Shown here piece by piece: positions 34,501 to 42,639 of a stretch of 64,000 bases of DNA. The first letter of the stretch is position 1; every line of letters begins with the position of its first letter. The notes under the pieces are model-generated. The model was not told the DNA's origin, did not search any database, and saw nothing but the letters and a program-made list of their open reading frames with translations. This stretch comes from Opitutia bacterium UBA4506 (lineage in GTDB: Bacteria; Verrucomicrobiota; Verrucomicrobiia; Opitutales; Puniceicoccaceae), in NCBI GenBank assembly GCA_002388665.1, contig DGMY01000077.1, positions 144,676-208,675 on the forward strand. The letters are read 5' to 3'. Made by a program: the position numbers and the translations under genes.

Positions 34501-34708
34501 ACTCTTTATCCGATGCGTACTCACCTTCGGTGACCCATTCGACTTCCATTTCAGTGGTAAGGCTGCCGGGCCATTCGCTGAAATCCGCGTTGTGAGAGCC
34601 GCCTTTCATGTTGTTGCTGAGCAGTTTCGTTTCTGTCGCTCCCTGGATGTGGGCGACTGATGCCAATCCTATGGCAACTAGAGCAAAGCATTTGTGGAGA
34701 ATATTCAT
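31520..34708 (-). CDS. Secreted clan GH-A glycosidase with discoidin-like and FN3 domains
   Basis: The 1062-residue exported protein starts with a signal peptide (KCFALVAIGLASVAHIQGA). Residues 25-205 form a discoidin (F5/8 C)-like carbohydrate-binding domain (VEILFSEDGKNF, ADIGIWGS), and 215-310 look like an FN3 domain. The (beta/alpha)8 catalytic domain runs from about 315 to 640: the acid/base is likely E408 in FSGPGNEPDLK (Asn before Glu, typical of clan GH-A) and the nucleophile E520 in IISTEFGYSE. About 400 further residues form beta-rich domains. The exact GH family and substrate are not clear. It is divergent from the discoidin, GH65 and fusion genes. Confidence 0.78.
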   Translation of the reverse strand: MNILHKCFALVAIGLASVAHIQGATETKLLSNNMKGGSHNADFSEWPGSLTTEMEVEWVTEGEYASDKESIETGAGGVLFDGNTGSNWKSISYSKWSGGRWVTLNLTFEREYLIKGVDVWAVHEKTRDTEYVEILFSEDGKNFIPHQRELMPDVPYKKGNFVKIPLRLEEPVLAQYVQLRIARKKSARQQQIADIGIWGSLPEEGKKYLQASERPPVEFSIETIQAGVVNIDWSEFKKLNPDVKAWTIYRSPEPIESLEDPKVSLIKKVDAKKGRTTIYPLTAGETYYFAVSAVYGEGENPKVESIECTMPEPLAYNSFSDMVAINHFWGGGGNRMVDPDRNQNAYEIVALDLLAETGITHSRWWLTDKPIVERFYEKGIGLYTYPYAKNMDNGVALGVHVFSGPGNEPDLKTTPIEKYVENLKKVHAKKERLSPEAVICAPSSGLEDHSIEWLDTMYSLGTKEYFEVLDLHTYTKVAGGHLQPDGYPIGAPEAMFDNMRKVREVMAKYDDLDKPIISTEFGYSESPVNNPSGKITPTIKAEYLVRGLVIHNVLGFKRVFLYSFFDEGRDINFTEHNFGLIDYDLQKKPAFYAVETLMNTLGDAVYESPVEGVELPAFAYEYRHLDSERNTVIMWDGTQNKIATFQTSAPEVTLTRMLGEQLTLIPNKDGMISVPYGPSPVYLTTTSDLTFVGSAEAQASATGDDWKFRPATDTWIVGADQSELQLPFEILGEVGSEETVRVIISEKEAGNLLDQEITVSPQDENWTVSLPLDSLQSALQELKIQVVQQTNGLSISNEYPFFVRQLIDDSSADNNLLVTFPGVEAPVHVLRSDELTVTIDAARGGRVLEIIDNESLTNQIRLEYAMLPDLPSLPFAFGIWMKLNGQLKDSPQEVLKATENELVLKGTVGDLVLTRTWTLNGSALQLDLDVVNKGSSTQKLRIDIHPEYQIGGLGESVTDVLYFPLGDRVKRLPFWSGLGEKKCQELTQNWWAALDTSTGLGLEQTLTPKDWMPPRIWFSMGCYNIELRTRHGLQLDAGKQWSTSLSWILERGLEESTFTSRL

Positions 34709-34938
34709 GTGTCTGATAGTACGATGAGGTTTTTGAAGGGGGTGAGTAAAGGAGAGAGCGGTTCGCTCTCTTTCTGAAAGTAAAATGACTCGGTACTGGT
34801 TGGGTTGGGTTGTGGGCTTACCCGGAAATGATTCCGGGGAGGTCTCGGGTGGGTAGATCCGCTTCGTTCTCGCGGTCAGTTGGGGTGGGTCGGAAAGGTG
34901 TATGGATAAAAAATTTCATGTTAGCAAACAGAAACTTA

Positions 34939-34952
34939 AAAGTTACGTAACT
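34939..34952 (-). promoter_or_regulatory. Recurrent element, copy 2 (perfect palindrome)
   Basis: AGTTACGTAACT at 34941-34952 is a perfect 12-base palindrome with a central CG. Read on the minus strand it gives GTTACGTAACTT, like the other copies. It lies about 235 bases upstream of the glycosidase start. Confidence 0.55.
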
Positions 34953-35176
34953 AATTTCCGGGTGGGTGAGTCCGGAGGATGGAATTCATAGAAATCGAGA
35001 CTCTGCCCCAATGACGTAAGGGATTGCTCTTCCCTACAGTCGGTAGTTCCTTTGAGCCGGTTCATCCCTTTGTGTCCCGGCAGACCTTCTTTTTATCGCA
35101 TCCGTCCCAAGCAATCGCCTCGCGTTTCGATAACTGTTACCGATTTATTTACCTTGTAATTGGGGAACAAAACTGA

Positions 35177-35190
35177 GAAGTTACGAAACA
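35177..35190 (-). promoter_or_regulatory. Recurrent element, copy 3
   Basis: On the minus strand it reads TGTTTCGTAACTTC. It lies 119 bases before the discoidin-like gene and 470 bases from the glycosidase start, in the shared control region. Confidence 0.5.
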
Positions 35191-35308
35191 ATGACGAGGG
35201 GAGGATGGCTTTTTACTGTCTATCTCTCGCCGTTTCCCTGTCGTGTCTTGCCTGCTGGTGAGAGACGGCGCTTCCCAAAGATTGAACCAATACAACTCGA
35301 AAGACCCC

Positions 35309-35968
35309 ATGAAGATGAATCGAACCATCATTCTCGCCGCGTGCGCATTGATCCCCGTATCCGGTTTTGCCGCATCGCTGCTCTCGGATAACCTGCCAAA
35401 ATCGGGCAACGCTTCTTATCCCGGAACGACCAGCCAATTCGAATCGGAAGAAGTGATTACAACCGGTGCGGTCTATGAATTTATCGTTGACGAGACTGCG
35501 GGTAAGGGAATGGGAAACACCGATCCAGAGATTCTCAAGTTCGGGACCGATCGTTTGTTTGACGGATACAACGAGCGAGTGGGCAATACTGCGATTTATG
35601 GTGCATGGCACGGGAGCCTTGGCGCCACGATCCTCATCGACCTACAGGACACTTACCTCGTGGAGGCTGTCTCGGCTTCACTGCGCACGAATGGCCGTCG
35701 GGGCGCTTCTACGTTTGTTGCTCAGGTCAGCGAGGACGGCGAGACCTTTACCAATTTAGGTGAGTGGGATGGGGAACAAACGGTACTGGATGAATCAGAA
35801 GAGGATCCTAAGCGCAATGTAGAGGTCGTGATCGCTGCTGACTCTCCGGTTCCTGCTCGCTACGTGAAGGTGTATTTGAGTCATTGGGACAAAGAACACA
35901 CCAAGCGGATCCTGAACCAACTTGTCGTCGGGGAGATTGCCGTGTGGGGAGATGAAATGTCTCGCTAG
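35309..35968 (+). CDS. Secreted discoidin-like domain protein
   Basis: The 219-residue product has a signal peptide (TIILAACALIPVSGFAAS) and then a single beta-rich domain. Its second half (residues 125-215) matches the discoidin-like domain of the divergent glycosidase in the same order: FVAQVSEDGETF, PVPARYVKVYL and VVGEIAVWGDE against VEILFSEDGKNF, PVLAQYVQLRI and ADIGIWGS. A free-standing sugar-binding protein is the simplest reading. I start at ATG 35309. GH65 follows 35 bases after the stop, so it probably leads the GH65/fusion transcript. Confidence 0.72.
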   Translation: MKMNRTIILAACALIPVSGFAASLLSDNLPKSGNASYPGTTSQFESEEVITTGAVYEFIVDETAGKGMGNTDPEILKFGTDRLFDGYNERVGNTAIYGAWHGSLGATILIDLQDTYLVEAVSASLRTNGRRGASTFVAQVSEDGETFTNLGEWDGEQTVLDESEEDPKRNVEVVIAADSPVPARYVKVYLSHWDKEHTKRILNQLVVGEIAVWGDEMSR

Positions 35969-36003
35969 CGCGATCTGAGCTCTTTTCGGGTGAGGCTAGA
36001 GAG

Positions 36004-38211
36004 ATGGAGGATTTGGTAACGATGCCGGATAGTTGTGACCAAGGTAAATCGCCTTGGACTTTTAGGGTTGATCGGATGGCGGCGGACGATGTCGCACTTG
36101 TCGGTAACCAGTGTATGCTCGGGAATGGCTATGTAGGCTATCGTGGAACTCTGGAGGAATACTCCAGTGATCAACTCGTCGGTTGCATGCTCAACGGTGT
36201 GTACGATCAGGTGCCGGGAAAGTGGCGGGAAACGGTCAACGCTCCCAACGGTTTGTTTACCCGGATTGAGGGAGCGGGAGAGATGTCGCGCCACCAGCTC
36301 GAACTGAACATTCGGAAGGGTCGCCTTCGGCGCGACTCGACAGTGGCGATGCCGTTCGGTGTCGTTACGATACAATCCGAGCGCTTTGTTTCGCATGACA
36401 ATGTGCACCTCATCTGCATGTCGTATTCGGTCCGCCCCAGCGAGTCAGGAGCGGTCGTGGTTCATACCGGAATTGATCGCGAGGTCTGGGATATCAACGG
36501 GCCGCACCTCGGGGATTTTGAGATCAGTGAAGTGGGCGAGGTCCTCTGCGTGAGTGCGACGACTCAGGAGTTGGGCATCACCGTTGCGGTTTCAGAGGTG
36601 ATCGATTGCCCCTTCGAGGTATCTGTGGCGGGGTCGACGAGAACGGTAACGTTCGAGGCTGAAGCAGGCAGAACCTACGGATTTACCAAGTATGTTTCGA
36701 TATACACATCACTTGACTGTGATGCACCGGTAGATGAATCGATTCGTTGCTGCCGTGAGGCTAAAGCCGCGGGCTACGACTCATTGGGGGTGGCACACGA
36801 CGAGCGGTGGGAAAACCATTGGAGGGATTGCGACGTTGAGATTGAGGGCGATGACGAAGCACAGTTTGCCCTTCGCTACAGCTTGTACCAAATTCAACTC
36901 GCGGCACCGAGGCATAGCGAAACGGTCTCGATTCCCGCCCGCGCATTGTCGGGCCAGGTCTACAAGGGGGCCGTCTTTTGGGATACCGAAATGTTCATGA
37001 CCCCCGTGTTTACGCTCACCGATCCATCGGTCGCGCGGAATCTAATCCTCTATCGGTACCACACCCTTCCGGGAGCTTTGGCGAAAGCGAAAGAGTACGG
37101 TTATAAAGGAGCGTTCTACGCTTGGGAGGGTCAGGAAGGCGGAAAGGAAGCCTGCACCCACTTTAACGTGACCGACGTCTTTACGGGCCGGCCCATGCGA
37201 ACCTATTTTCGCGACAAGCAGATTCATATCAGTGCGGATATCGTGTACGCGATCTGGCAGTATGTGGAGCTGACTGGAGATGATTCTGTTCTGGTCGAGG
37301 GCGCTGCAGAGGTGATGGTCGAGTGCGCGCGGTTCTTCTATTCTTACGCGTACTTTAAGGAGGACAAGGATCGCTATGAATTGATCGATGTCACCGGACC
37401 GGACGAGTATCATGAGCGGGTTGGAAACAACAGTTACACAAACCGCATGGTGAAACATTGCATGGATGCAACCTTGGCCGCGCTAAAACGATTGGAAGAG
37501 CTCGATCCCGACGGGTATGAAGATCTGGATACGAAGACCGGTTTCGTAAAAGAGTTGAGCCGATGGGCTCGATTCTCCGAGCGATTGTACATTCCAAAAC
37601 CGGCTGAGAGCTCTCGGATTATTCCGCAGTTCGATGGCTATGAGACTTTGGAGGATGTTTCGGTACAGGCATTGAAAGAGCGAGTGCTCAACCCCAACGA
37701 GTACCTCGGTGGTGGTAGCGGCTTGGCGACGACGACCAAGGTGCTGAAACAGGCTGATGTAGTTCTCATGCTCAACTTGTTCCCCAACGACCACGAACTC
37801 GATGTTGTCCGGAAGAATTGGGAATACTATGAGCCCCGTACTGAGCACGGATCGAGTTTGAGTGCCTGCGCCTACGCGATGGTTGGGGCTACGATCGGAC
37901 GCGCCGATTGGGCCTACGACTATTTTATGAAAACGGCGACCGTGGACCTCACGGGCAACTCGAAGCAATACGTGGGAACGCTGTACATCGGAGGAACTCA
38001 CCCAGCCGCCAATGGAGGCTCCTGGCTTTCGGCGGTCTACGGGTTCGCGGGTCTCTCCGCAAATGCTGAAAGCATCTCCTGTAAACCGAGTCTGCCGAGC
38101 AAGTGGAAATCGATGCGCTTCACAGTGAGGTGGAGGGGAGACCGCTATGCGGTTCATGTTACCCAGGAAAAAGGAACAGTTTTAAAATGCAAAGAGGTAG
38201 TAAAGGTATGA
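36004..38211 (+). CDS. GH65 sugar phosphorylase
   Basis: The 735-residue protein is a glycoside hydrolase family 65 enzyme. These use phosphate to break an alpha-glucosidic disaccharide (maltose, trehalose, kojibiose, nigerose and others), giving glucose and beta-glucose-1-phosphate. Seen are MLGNGYVGYRGTLEEY, FWDTEMFMTPVFTLTD, the general acid E468 in DVTGPDEYHERVGNNSY, and the phosphate-site region near GSSLSACAYAM. The YRYHTLPGALAKAKEYGYKG stretch looks more like kojibiose-type than maltose-type enzymes, but I would not name the substrate. There is no signal peptide. The stop overlaps the fusion gene start (ATGA). Confidence 0.9.
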   Translation: MEDLVTMPDSCDQGKSPWTFRVDRMAADDVALVGNQCMLGNGYVGYRGTLEEYSSDQLVGCMLNGVYDQVPGKWRETVNAPNGLFTRIEGAGEMSRHQLELNIRKGRLRRDSTVAMPFGVVTIQSERFVSHDNVHLICMSYSVRPSESGAVVVHTGIDREVWDINGPHLGDFEISEVGEVLCVSATTQELGITVAVSEVIDCPFEVSVAGSTRTVTFEAEAGRTYGFTKYVSIYTSLDCDAPVDESIRCCREAKAAGYDSLGVAHDERWENHWRDCDVEIEGDDEAQFALRYSLYQIQLAAPRHSETVSIPARALSGQVYKGAVFWDTEMFMTPVFTLTDPSVARNLILYRYHTLPGALAKAKEYGYKGAFYAWEGQEGGKEACTHFNVTDVFTGRPMRTYFRDKQIHISADIVYAIWQYVELTGDDSVLVEGAAEVMVECARFFYSYAYFKEDKDRYELIDVTGPDEYHERVGNNSYTNRMVKHCMDATLAALKRLEELDPDGYEDLDTKTGFVKELSRWARFSERLYIPKPAESSRIIPQFDGYETLEDVSVQALKERVLNPNEYLGGGSGLATTTKVLKQADVVLMLNLFPNDHELDVVRKNWEYYEPRTEHGSSLSACAYAMVGATIGRADWAYDYFMKTATVDLTGNSKQYVGTLYIGGTHPAANGGSWLSAVYGFAGLSANAESISCKPSLPSKWKSMRFTVRWRGDRYAVHVTQEKGTVLKCKEVVKV

Positions 38212-41200
38212 TCAAGGGAGTAATTTTCGACCTCGATGGTGTGATTGTTTCTACGGACGAATATCATTATCAGGCGTGGAAGCAGCTGGCAGACGAGAGG
38301 GGATTTCCATTCTCGCGGGCTGAAAATGAGCGCCTGCGTGGGGTGAGCCGGATGGAATCTCTGGAAATTATTCTCAAGGATGAGAGCAGCCGTTTCACTG
38401 AAGCCCAGAAAGTTGAAATGGCCGAGTCGAAGAACGCGATCTATCGAGAGCTTCTGACAGATCTTCATCCCGATGAGATTCTACCCGGAGTCTTGCCGTG
38501 TCTGAAGGGGCTACAGGCGCGGGGAATCAAGGTGGGAATTGGCTCTTCGAGTAAAAACGCCGGATTCATTCTCAAGGCGATTGGTTTGGATCAAAGTTTT
38601 CAAGCGGTTGTGGATGGAACGCATATTTCTCGCTCAAAGCCCGACCCTGAGGTCTTTTTGCTGGCCGCGAAACAGTTGGGGCTACCTCCAAAAGCCTGCC
38701 TGGTTGTGGAAGACGCAGAGGCTGGAATTGAGGCCGCTCTGGCCGCGGGTATGGCAGTGTTGGCTGTCGGTCCAGCAGCGAGCGATCCCCGGGCATCCAT
38801 TCGAGCTGACGATCTGTCTAAGATCTCCATCGATGAGATGATTCTGGCGGGGCATTCCCCATCAGAGGAGACGGAGAGAGTCTCGATTGCCGAGCGAAAC
38901 GAGTTGGTGGAGAGTTTCGTTGAATCTACTCTCGCCGCGATGACGTTGGAGGAGAAAGTTTCCATTTGTCACGCGGGTTCAAAGTTTGCGACCAATCCAG
39001 TCCCACGACTCGGGATACCGGCATTCGAGATGTCAGACGGTCCTCATGGGGTCCGGCACGAGATCAGCAAAACCCGGTGGGAGCCAGCTGGATGGGATAA
39101 TGACCATGCGACCTATCTGCCTTGTGGCACGGCGCAGGCCTCGACTTGGAATCGTGATTTGATGGCTCGCTGTGGAACCGTTCTTGGCGCGGAGGCGAGA
39201 GATCGGGGCAAGGATGTGATTTTAGGTCCCGGTATTAATCTGATCCGCTCTCCTCTGTGTGGTCGAAACTTTGAGTATTACAGCGAAGATCCTTTCCTGA
39301 CTGCAGAATTAGTGGTGCCGGCAATCCACGCGATACAAGAGGAGGATGTGGCCGCTTGTGTGAAACATTTTGCGGCCAACAATCAGGAGCTGAATCGCTT
39401 TGAGACCGATGTGGAGATGGAAGAATCAGTTCTTCGAGAGCTCTATCTACCGGCCTTCAAAGCCGCGGTCCAGGAAGCTGATGTAGCGACCGTAATGGGG
39501 GCGTACAATTGGTTTCGCGGACAGTGTTGTTGCCACAACGATTACCTTGTTAATACGATCCTCAAAGAGGAGTGGGGATTCCAGGGCGCCTTTATCAGTG
39601 ATTGGGCCGGGGCGAAGTCGACCGATGAGTCGGTATCCGGTGGACTGGATATCGAGATGGGTACCGATGGCCCCTTTGAAGAATACTATATGGCCAGGCC
39701 TTTCCTTGAGGGGCTCCGGTCAGGTAAGTATAAGGAAGAGCAATTGGACGATAAGGTGCGCCGGATATTGCGCGTCATGTATATCGCGGGTGCATTCGAC
39801 CAGAATCGCAGTATCGGGAAACGGAATACAGAGGATCATCAGAGGGTTACTCTTGATGCCGCGAGAGAAGCAGCCGTTCTGTTGAAGAATGATGACGATG
39901 TCCTTCCTTTGCGAAAAAAGGCGATCCGTAAGCTGGCCGTAATTGGAGAGAATGCTGAGCTCAAACATGCTTCGGGCGGCAATAGTTCTGCGGTCAAGAC
40001 TCCGTACGAGGTCTCACCGCTGGAAGGGCTGCGAAGCTATCTGGGAGATTCAATCGAGATTCTTTACGCGAGGGGATATCCGGATGATCAGGATGGACTT
40101 GTGCCCGTCCCGACCGAGTTTCTCTATACCGCCGATGAGGGTTCTGGAGTCAGGGGTTGGAAATCCTTTTTTCAGAATGGGCGTAGCTTTCAGGGCGAAT
40201 GCCGCAGCGAGTATGCGGAAGACGCTCGCTACGAGAGTCTACATGATCTCCTGCCTGATGGAATTCATGCGCAGAACTTTAGTGTGACTTGGGAGACCGA
40301 GTTGACCGCTCCAGATGATGGCGAGTACCAGTTCGGGTTTATCAGCGACGGGCTCGCCGAACTGCAATTGAACGACGTAAAGGTCTGCGAGACTGACTGC
40401 GATGCACACCGCCATGTGGAGTCAGTGAAGTTGTCGTTGAAAAAGGGTGAGGTGGTATCGATTCGGCTACGTTTTGCGATGAGCGATAATGCCACCTACG
40501 TTAGATTCGGTTGGCAGCGCCCAGCATTGGATTGTGTGAACGGCAAACACCGCTCCACTCGGGAAGAGGCGTTACACCTCGCAGAGGAGGCAGACGCTGT
40601 GCTTTTCTTCGGGGGGCTTACTCATATGCAGGACATTGAGGGGAGAGACCGGAAGAATCTTACGCTTCCCGATGGTCAGGATTCATTGATCGATGAGTTG
40701 CTGCGAGTGAATCCAAATACGGTCATTTGTATCATCTCTGGTTCCGCAGTAGAGATGCCGTGGGCTGAGCGAGCAAACTCAATTTTGTGGACCTCCTATG
40801 CCGGCATGGAAGGCGGTAGGGCGCTTGCAGAAATTATTTTCGGGGATGTCAACCCCAGCGGGAAGCTGCCGTTTACATTTCCCAATAACCTTGAGGAACT
40901 ACCAGTGCATCAAGCGCCCGAACGGTACCAGTCGGGCTGTAGCCGTTACACCGAGGGTATGATGGTCGGATATCGGTACTATACGAGCAGTGGTCGGGAG
41001 CCTCTTTTCTGCTTCGGCCATGGCTTGTCCTACACTCAGTTTGATCTGTCTGATCCGCGCTGCGAATTGATCGATGAGACGGGGGTCACTCGCATCCGTG
41101 TGACTGTGTCGAATACAGGTTCTTCCGAGGGCAGTGAGGTTGTGCAACTCTATCTGCAAGGGAGGTCTCCTTGCCACTCTCAGGATATGCTGGAACTGAG

Positions 41201-41402
41201 GGGATTCGATAAGGTTCACCTCAAGCCGGGGCAATCGAGAGAGGTGGAGTTCGCTTTGGAGGCAAAGGACCTTGCTTACTATTCCGGTACAGACGGTGAC
41301 TGGGTTCCAGGATCGCAGAACGGTACTGTGAGGATCGGGAATTCTTCGGGTGTAACCCCGCTGGCCCTTTCACTCGCTAGTTCCGAGTCAGTTCTGGCGT
41401 AA
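38208..41402 (+). CDS. Beta-phosphoglucomutase / GH3 beta-glucosidase fusion
   Basis: One 1064-residue open frame joins two enzymes. Residues 1-215 are a HAD-type beta-phosphoglucomutase with D8 and D10 in VIFDLDGVIV, the cap motif RLRGVSRMESLE, GIGSSSKNAGF, SKPDPEVFLLAA and VVEDAEAGIEAA, all intact. After a linker, GH3 begins near 235 (AAMTLEEKVSICHAG), with KHFAANNQE and the nucleophile D465 in FISDWAGAKST. A PA14 insert (about 649-771) lies inside the GH3 second domain, and an FN3-like end follows from about 958. The true start is ATG 38208, overlapping GH65; a longer frame to 38103 runs inside GH65. No signal peptide, so it is cytosolic. Confidence 0.9.
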   Translation: MIKGVIFDLDGVIVSTDEYHYQAWKQLADERGFPFSRAENERLRGVSRMESLEIILKDESSRFTEAQKVEMAESKNAIYRELLTDLHPDEILPGVLPCLKGLQARGIKVGIGSSSKNAGFILKAIGLDQSFQAVVDGTHISRSKPDPEVFLLAAKQLGLPPKACLVVEDAEAGIEAALAAGMAVLAVGPAASDPRASIRADDLSKISIDEMILAGHSPSEETERVSIAERNELVESFVESTLAAMTLEEKVSICHAGSKFATNPVPRLGIPAFEMSDGPHGVRHEISKTRWEPAGWDNDHATYLPCGTAQASTWNRDLMARCGTVLGAEARDRGKDVILGPGINLIRSPLCGRNFEYYSEDPFLTAELVVPAIHAIQEEDVAACVKHFAANNQELNRFETDVEMEESVLRELYLPAFKAAVQEADVATVMGAYNWFRGQCCCHNDYLVNTILKEEWGFQGAFISDWAGAKSTDESVSGGLDIEMGTDGPFEEYYMARPFLEGLRSGKYKEEQLDDKVRRILRVMYIAGAFDQNRSIGKRNTEDHQRVTLDAAREAAVLLKNDDDVLPLRKKAIRKLAVIGENAELKHASGGNSSAVKTPYEVSPLEGLRSYLGDSIEILYARGYPDDQDGLVPVPTEFLYTADEGSGVRGWKSFFQNGRSFQGECRSEYAEDARYESLHDLLPDGIHAQNFSVTWETELTAPDDGEYQFGFISDGLAELQLNDVKVCETDCDAHRHVESVKLSLKKGEVVSIRLRFAMSDNATYVRFGWQRPALDCVNGKHRSTREEALHLAEEADAVLFFGGLTHMQDIEGRDRKNLTLPDGQDSLIDELLRVNPNTVICIISGSAVEMPWAERANSILWTSYAGMEGGRALAEIIFGDVNPSGKLPFTFPNNLEELPVHQAPERYQSGCSRYTEGMMVGYRYYTSSGREPLFCFGHGLSYTQFDLSDPRCELIDETGVTRIRVTVSNTGSSEGSEVVQLYLQGRSPCHSQDMLELRGFDKVHLKPGQSREVEFALEAKDLAYYSGTDGDWVPGSQNGTVRIGNSSGVTPLALSLASSESVLA

Positions 41403-41491
41403 CCCCGGCCCCGGGAGGGGCGGATCTCAACCGGGCAGAATCTTGCCGGGATAGCGGACGGTCTTGAGCGGATTGTGTCCCCGTTTCCTAT

Positions 41492-41505
41492 TGTTTCGGA
41501 ACTTA
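41492..41505 (+). promoter_or_regulatory. Recurrent element, copy 5 (weaker)
   Basis: TGTTTCGGAACTTA lies 85 bases upstream of the LacI-family gene and points towards it. It differs from the core by G for T after the central CG. It could mark autoregulation. Confidence 0.4.
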
Positions 41506-41587
41506 GGCAGGTATGTTTTTCTCTCGTTTTCCCGATGTTCCCACTGTTTACTTATTTTCAGTCGACGAAGAGTACCGAGAATAGTTC

Positions 41588-42601
41588 ATGAATATACGAT
41601 CAATCGCCAAAGAATCGGGCCTGTCAGTGGCAACGGTCTCCCGGGTTTTGAACAATGAAAGTGGGGTCAGCGAGGAAGCGCGGCAAAAGGCGTTGAAGGT
41701 CATTGAACGTTCCGGGTACAAGCCACGGGGGTACTCGCAACGGAGGGGGACGAGAATCGCGATCGTGGTCGAGGCAGGTTCTCCTTCCTTTGATAGCTTC
41801 TATTCGATGGTTTTCGCGGGGATCTCCCGGTACGCTTGGGAGTGCGGGATTGAAGCCACGTTACTCTATTACAATCCAGAGAAACGGAAAAGTTCGCGTG
41901 GGGAACTGGTACAGTTGTTGCGGAAGAAACGGTGCAATGGCGCAGTTTTGGTCGCCTCGATAACCGAGAAAGAAGGCCAGGATTTGATCAATGCACGGAT
42001 CCCCACGGTTTTGGTGTCCCATCGACTGGACTTGGATGGGATCGGCTACATCGATTGTAATAATTTTCAAGGAGCGCGTGAGCTGACGGAATATCTGCTG
42101 CGCCTCGGACATCGGAGAATCGGCTACCTGTGCGGAAGTCTGGAGAACGGTAATAACCGTGACCGACTGGATGGATACTTAAAAGCGATGGAGGAGGCGG
42201 GAGTCGATGTGGATGACAGTTGGCTGATTGAGCACCATCCCACAGACGTGACCGAACAGGCCGGATACGACCAAGCGCAGTTTCTCCTCGAGCGGAATCC
42301 TGAGGTAACGGCTATTTTTGCAAACAACGATTCGATGGCTTTCGGTGCGGTGAGTGCATGTATCGAGAAGGGGCTGCGAGTTCCGGACGATATGTCAGTC
42401 GTTGGATATGATGACTATGTTTCCAGTCGGTATTACAATCCGCCGTTGACCACGATGCGACAGCCTCTGCTCGAGATGGGGGCTTCCGCCGCCCGTTGGG
42501 TCGACGAGCAGTTGAAGGATAATATCAGTGAACTACCACACCGTATTTTTCGTGGTGAACTCATCGTGCGCAAGTCCTGCGCGCTGCCGAGGGCTGACTG
42601 A
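41588..42601 (+). CDS. LacI-family transcription regulator
   Basis: The 337-residue protein has the LacI helix-turn-helix at the start (RSIAKESGLSVATVSRVLNN) and a periplasmic-binding-protein-like sugar sensor domain from about residue 55 (FANNDSMAFGAVSACIEKGL, VPDDMSVVGYDD, LTTMRQPLLEMG). The hinge after GYKP is short (RGYSQRRG) and lacks the usual leucine. It follows the fusion gene by 185 bases and probably controls the carbohydrate locus, with a disaccharide or sugar phosphate as effector. ATG 41588 is the clear start. Confidence 0.92.
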   Translation: MNIRSIAKESGLSVATVSRVLNNESGVSEEARQKALKVIERSGYKPRGYSQRRGTRIAIVVEAGSPSFDSFYSMVFAGISRYAWECGIEATLLYYNPEKRKSSRGELVQLLRKKRCNGAVLVASITEKEGQDLINARIPTVLVSHRLDLDGIGYIDCNNFQGARELTEYLLRLGHRRIGYLCGSLENGNNRDRLDGYLKAMEEAGVDVDDSWLIEHHPTDVTEQAGYDQAQFLLERNPEVTAIFANNDSMAFGAVSACIEKGLRVPDDMSVVGYDDYVSSRYYNPPLTTMRQPLLEMGASAARWVDEQLKDNISELPHRIFRGELIVRKSCALPRAD

Positions 42602-42639
42602 TTTGGACGGTCTAGCCCCGAATGGGAAGAGAGTTGGAT

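Larger units (their letters stand above)
34709..35308. other. 600-base divergent control region of the carbohydrate locus
   Basis: It separates the leftward glycosidase gene from the rightward discoidin/GH65/fusion genes and must hold both promoters. It contains two copies of the recurrent element (34941 and 35179), both oriented towards the glycosidase, and AT-rich tracts next to them. I see no gene here. Confidence 0.6.

Noticed and set aside
35124..35137. GTTTCGATAACT, similar to the recurrent element
   Set aside because: It has one extra base in the centre, which breaks the spacing of the other copies.
41403..41460. GC-rich inverted repeats after the fusion gene
   Set aside because: Imperfect, short arms without a T run; no support for a terminator.
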